Below are positions 63,974 to 64,000 of a DNA stretch of 64,000 nucleotides, piece by piece (positions within the stretch are counted from its first letter, which is position 1; each line of letters opens with the position of its first letter). The translations under genes were made by a program, and so were the position numbers. The stretch covers positions 2,294,001 to 2,358,000 of the forward strand of contig NZ_CP095491.1 in NCBI RefSeq assembly GCF_023028105.1, in the 5' to 3' direction. The stretch comes from Halosolutus gelatinilyticus. GTDB taxonomy: Archaea > Halobacteriota > Halobacteria > Halobacteriales > Natrialbaceae. A model generated the notes under the pieces. The model was given only the letters and a program-made list of their open reading frames with translations, searched no databases and was not told the DNA's origin.

Positions 63974-64000
63974 ATGTGGCCGTGGGGACACCTCGCCGTC
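63974..64000 (+). CDS. start of a probable membrane-bound metal-dependent hydrolase
   Basis: Only nine codons are inside the window, from ATG 63974, reading MWPWGHLAV. This is the typical opening of haloarchaeal YdjM-like (DUF457) membrane hydrolases, whose first helix contains a conserved His. The call is based on this opening alone; the rest is beyond the window. Confidence 0.45.

Noticed and set aside
1-64000. CRISPR array, rRNA, tRNA, prophage
   Set aside because: No regular spaced repeats, no rRNA or tRNA motifs and no phage structural genes were seen on reading both strands.

Overview
The window is chromosomal DNA of a haloarchaeon. The evidence is very high GC coding sequence, acidic proteins, Tat (twin-arginine) lipoprotein signals, leaderless starts behind TATA boxes, archaeal informational genes (aIF5B, Nob1, Pus10, HerA/NurA, split GMP synthetase) and halophile-only families (CetZ, haloarchaeal DUFs). 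CGATCG is conspicuously frequent, which would fit a Natrialbales-type genome, but I cannot place the genus.

Layout. 1-4.1 kb: two TrkA-C membrane proteins, a small membrane protein and a PiT-type phosphate permease. 4.2-8.6 kb: four tandem paralogues of an unassigned four-helix membrane protein, the clearest local expansion here. 8.8-12.4 kb: a lipoprotein, a methyltransferase, a winged-helix protein, a PspA homologue and a small hydrolase. 12.5-18.3 kb: an FRG-domain protein followed by HerA ATPase, two haloarchaeal regulators/unknowns and NurA nuclease (end resection). 18.7-24.5 kb: phosphoglycerate mutase, then a Tat-exported PhoX-like protein carrying cohesin-like and dockerin-like modules, translationally coupled to a membrane-anchored cohesin-like protein. 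24.7-29.4 kb: small conserved proteins, TrkA flanked by two stand-alone Lrp/AsnC (RAM) domains, an orphan E1-alpha and thymidylate kinase. 29.6-38.2 kb: an NDUFA9-like dehydrogenase, CetZ, and coenzyme F420 genes cofC, cofG and (6 kb on) cofH, with SppA and a DUF4350-type protein between. 38.7-41.6 kb: a nucleotide operon pyrG-guaAB-small protein with overlapping ends. 41.8-49.5 kb: small membrane proteins, aIF5B, a decayed histidine kinase, PRC-barrel, Nob1, and a CPBP protease. 49.7-56.6 kb: Pgi, MOSC, zinc-ribbon and DUF proteins, SecF-SecD, a possible annealing protein and an antiporter remnant. 56.7-64 kb: RNase HII, an S9 peptidase, Pus10, an HtrA-like lipoprotein, small proteins and the start of a membrane hydrolase.

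Between genes there is a structured element whose core ACGAAAGCCCCTG occurs three times (18.4, 29.5, 61.3 kb). Each copy is in the same orientation, in a divergent intergenic region, about 80-105 bp from the start of the minus-strand gene; the first is bounded by 19-bp inverted repeats. Other non-coding stretches with strong hairpins lie at 26.0-26.2 and 38.2-38.7 kb. Two genes are broken (a histidine kinase and a Na+/Ca2+ antiporter).

The strongest candidates for undescribed biology are the PhoX-cohesin-dockerin/anchored-cohesin pair, the four-paralogue membrane cluster, the recurring divergent-promoter element and the RAM-TrkA-RAM module. No rRNA, tRNA, CRISPR or intact insertion sequence was seen. 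All functions are read from sequence motifs; no database search was run.
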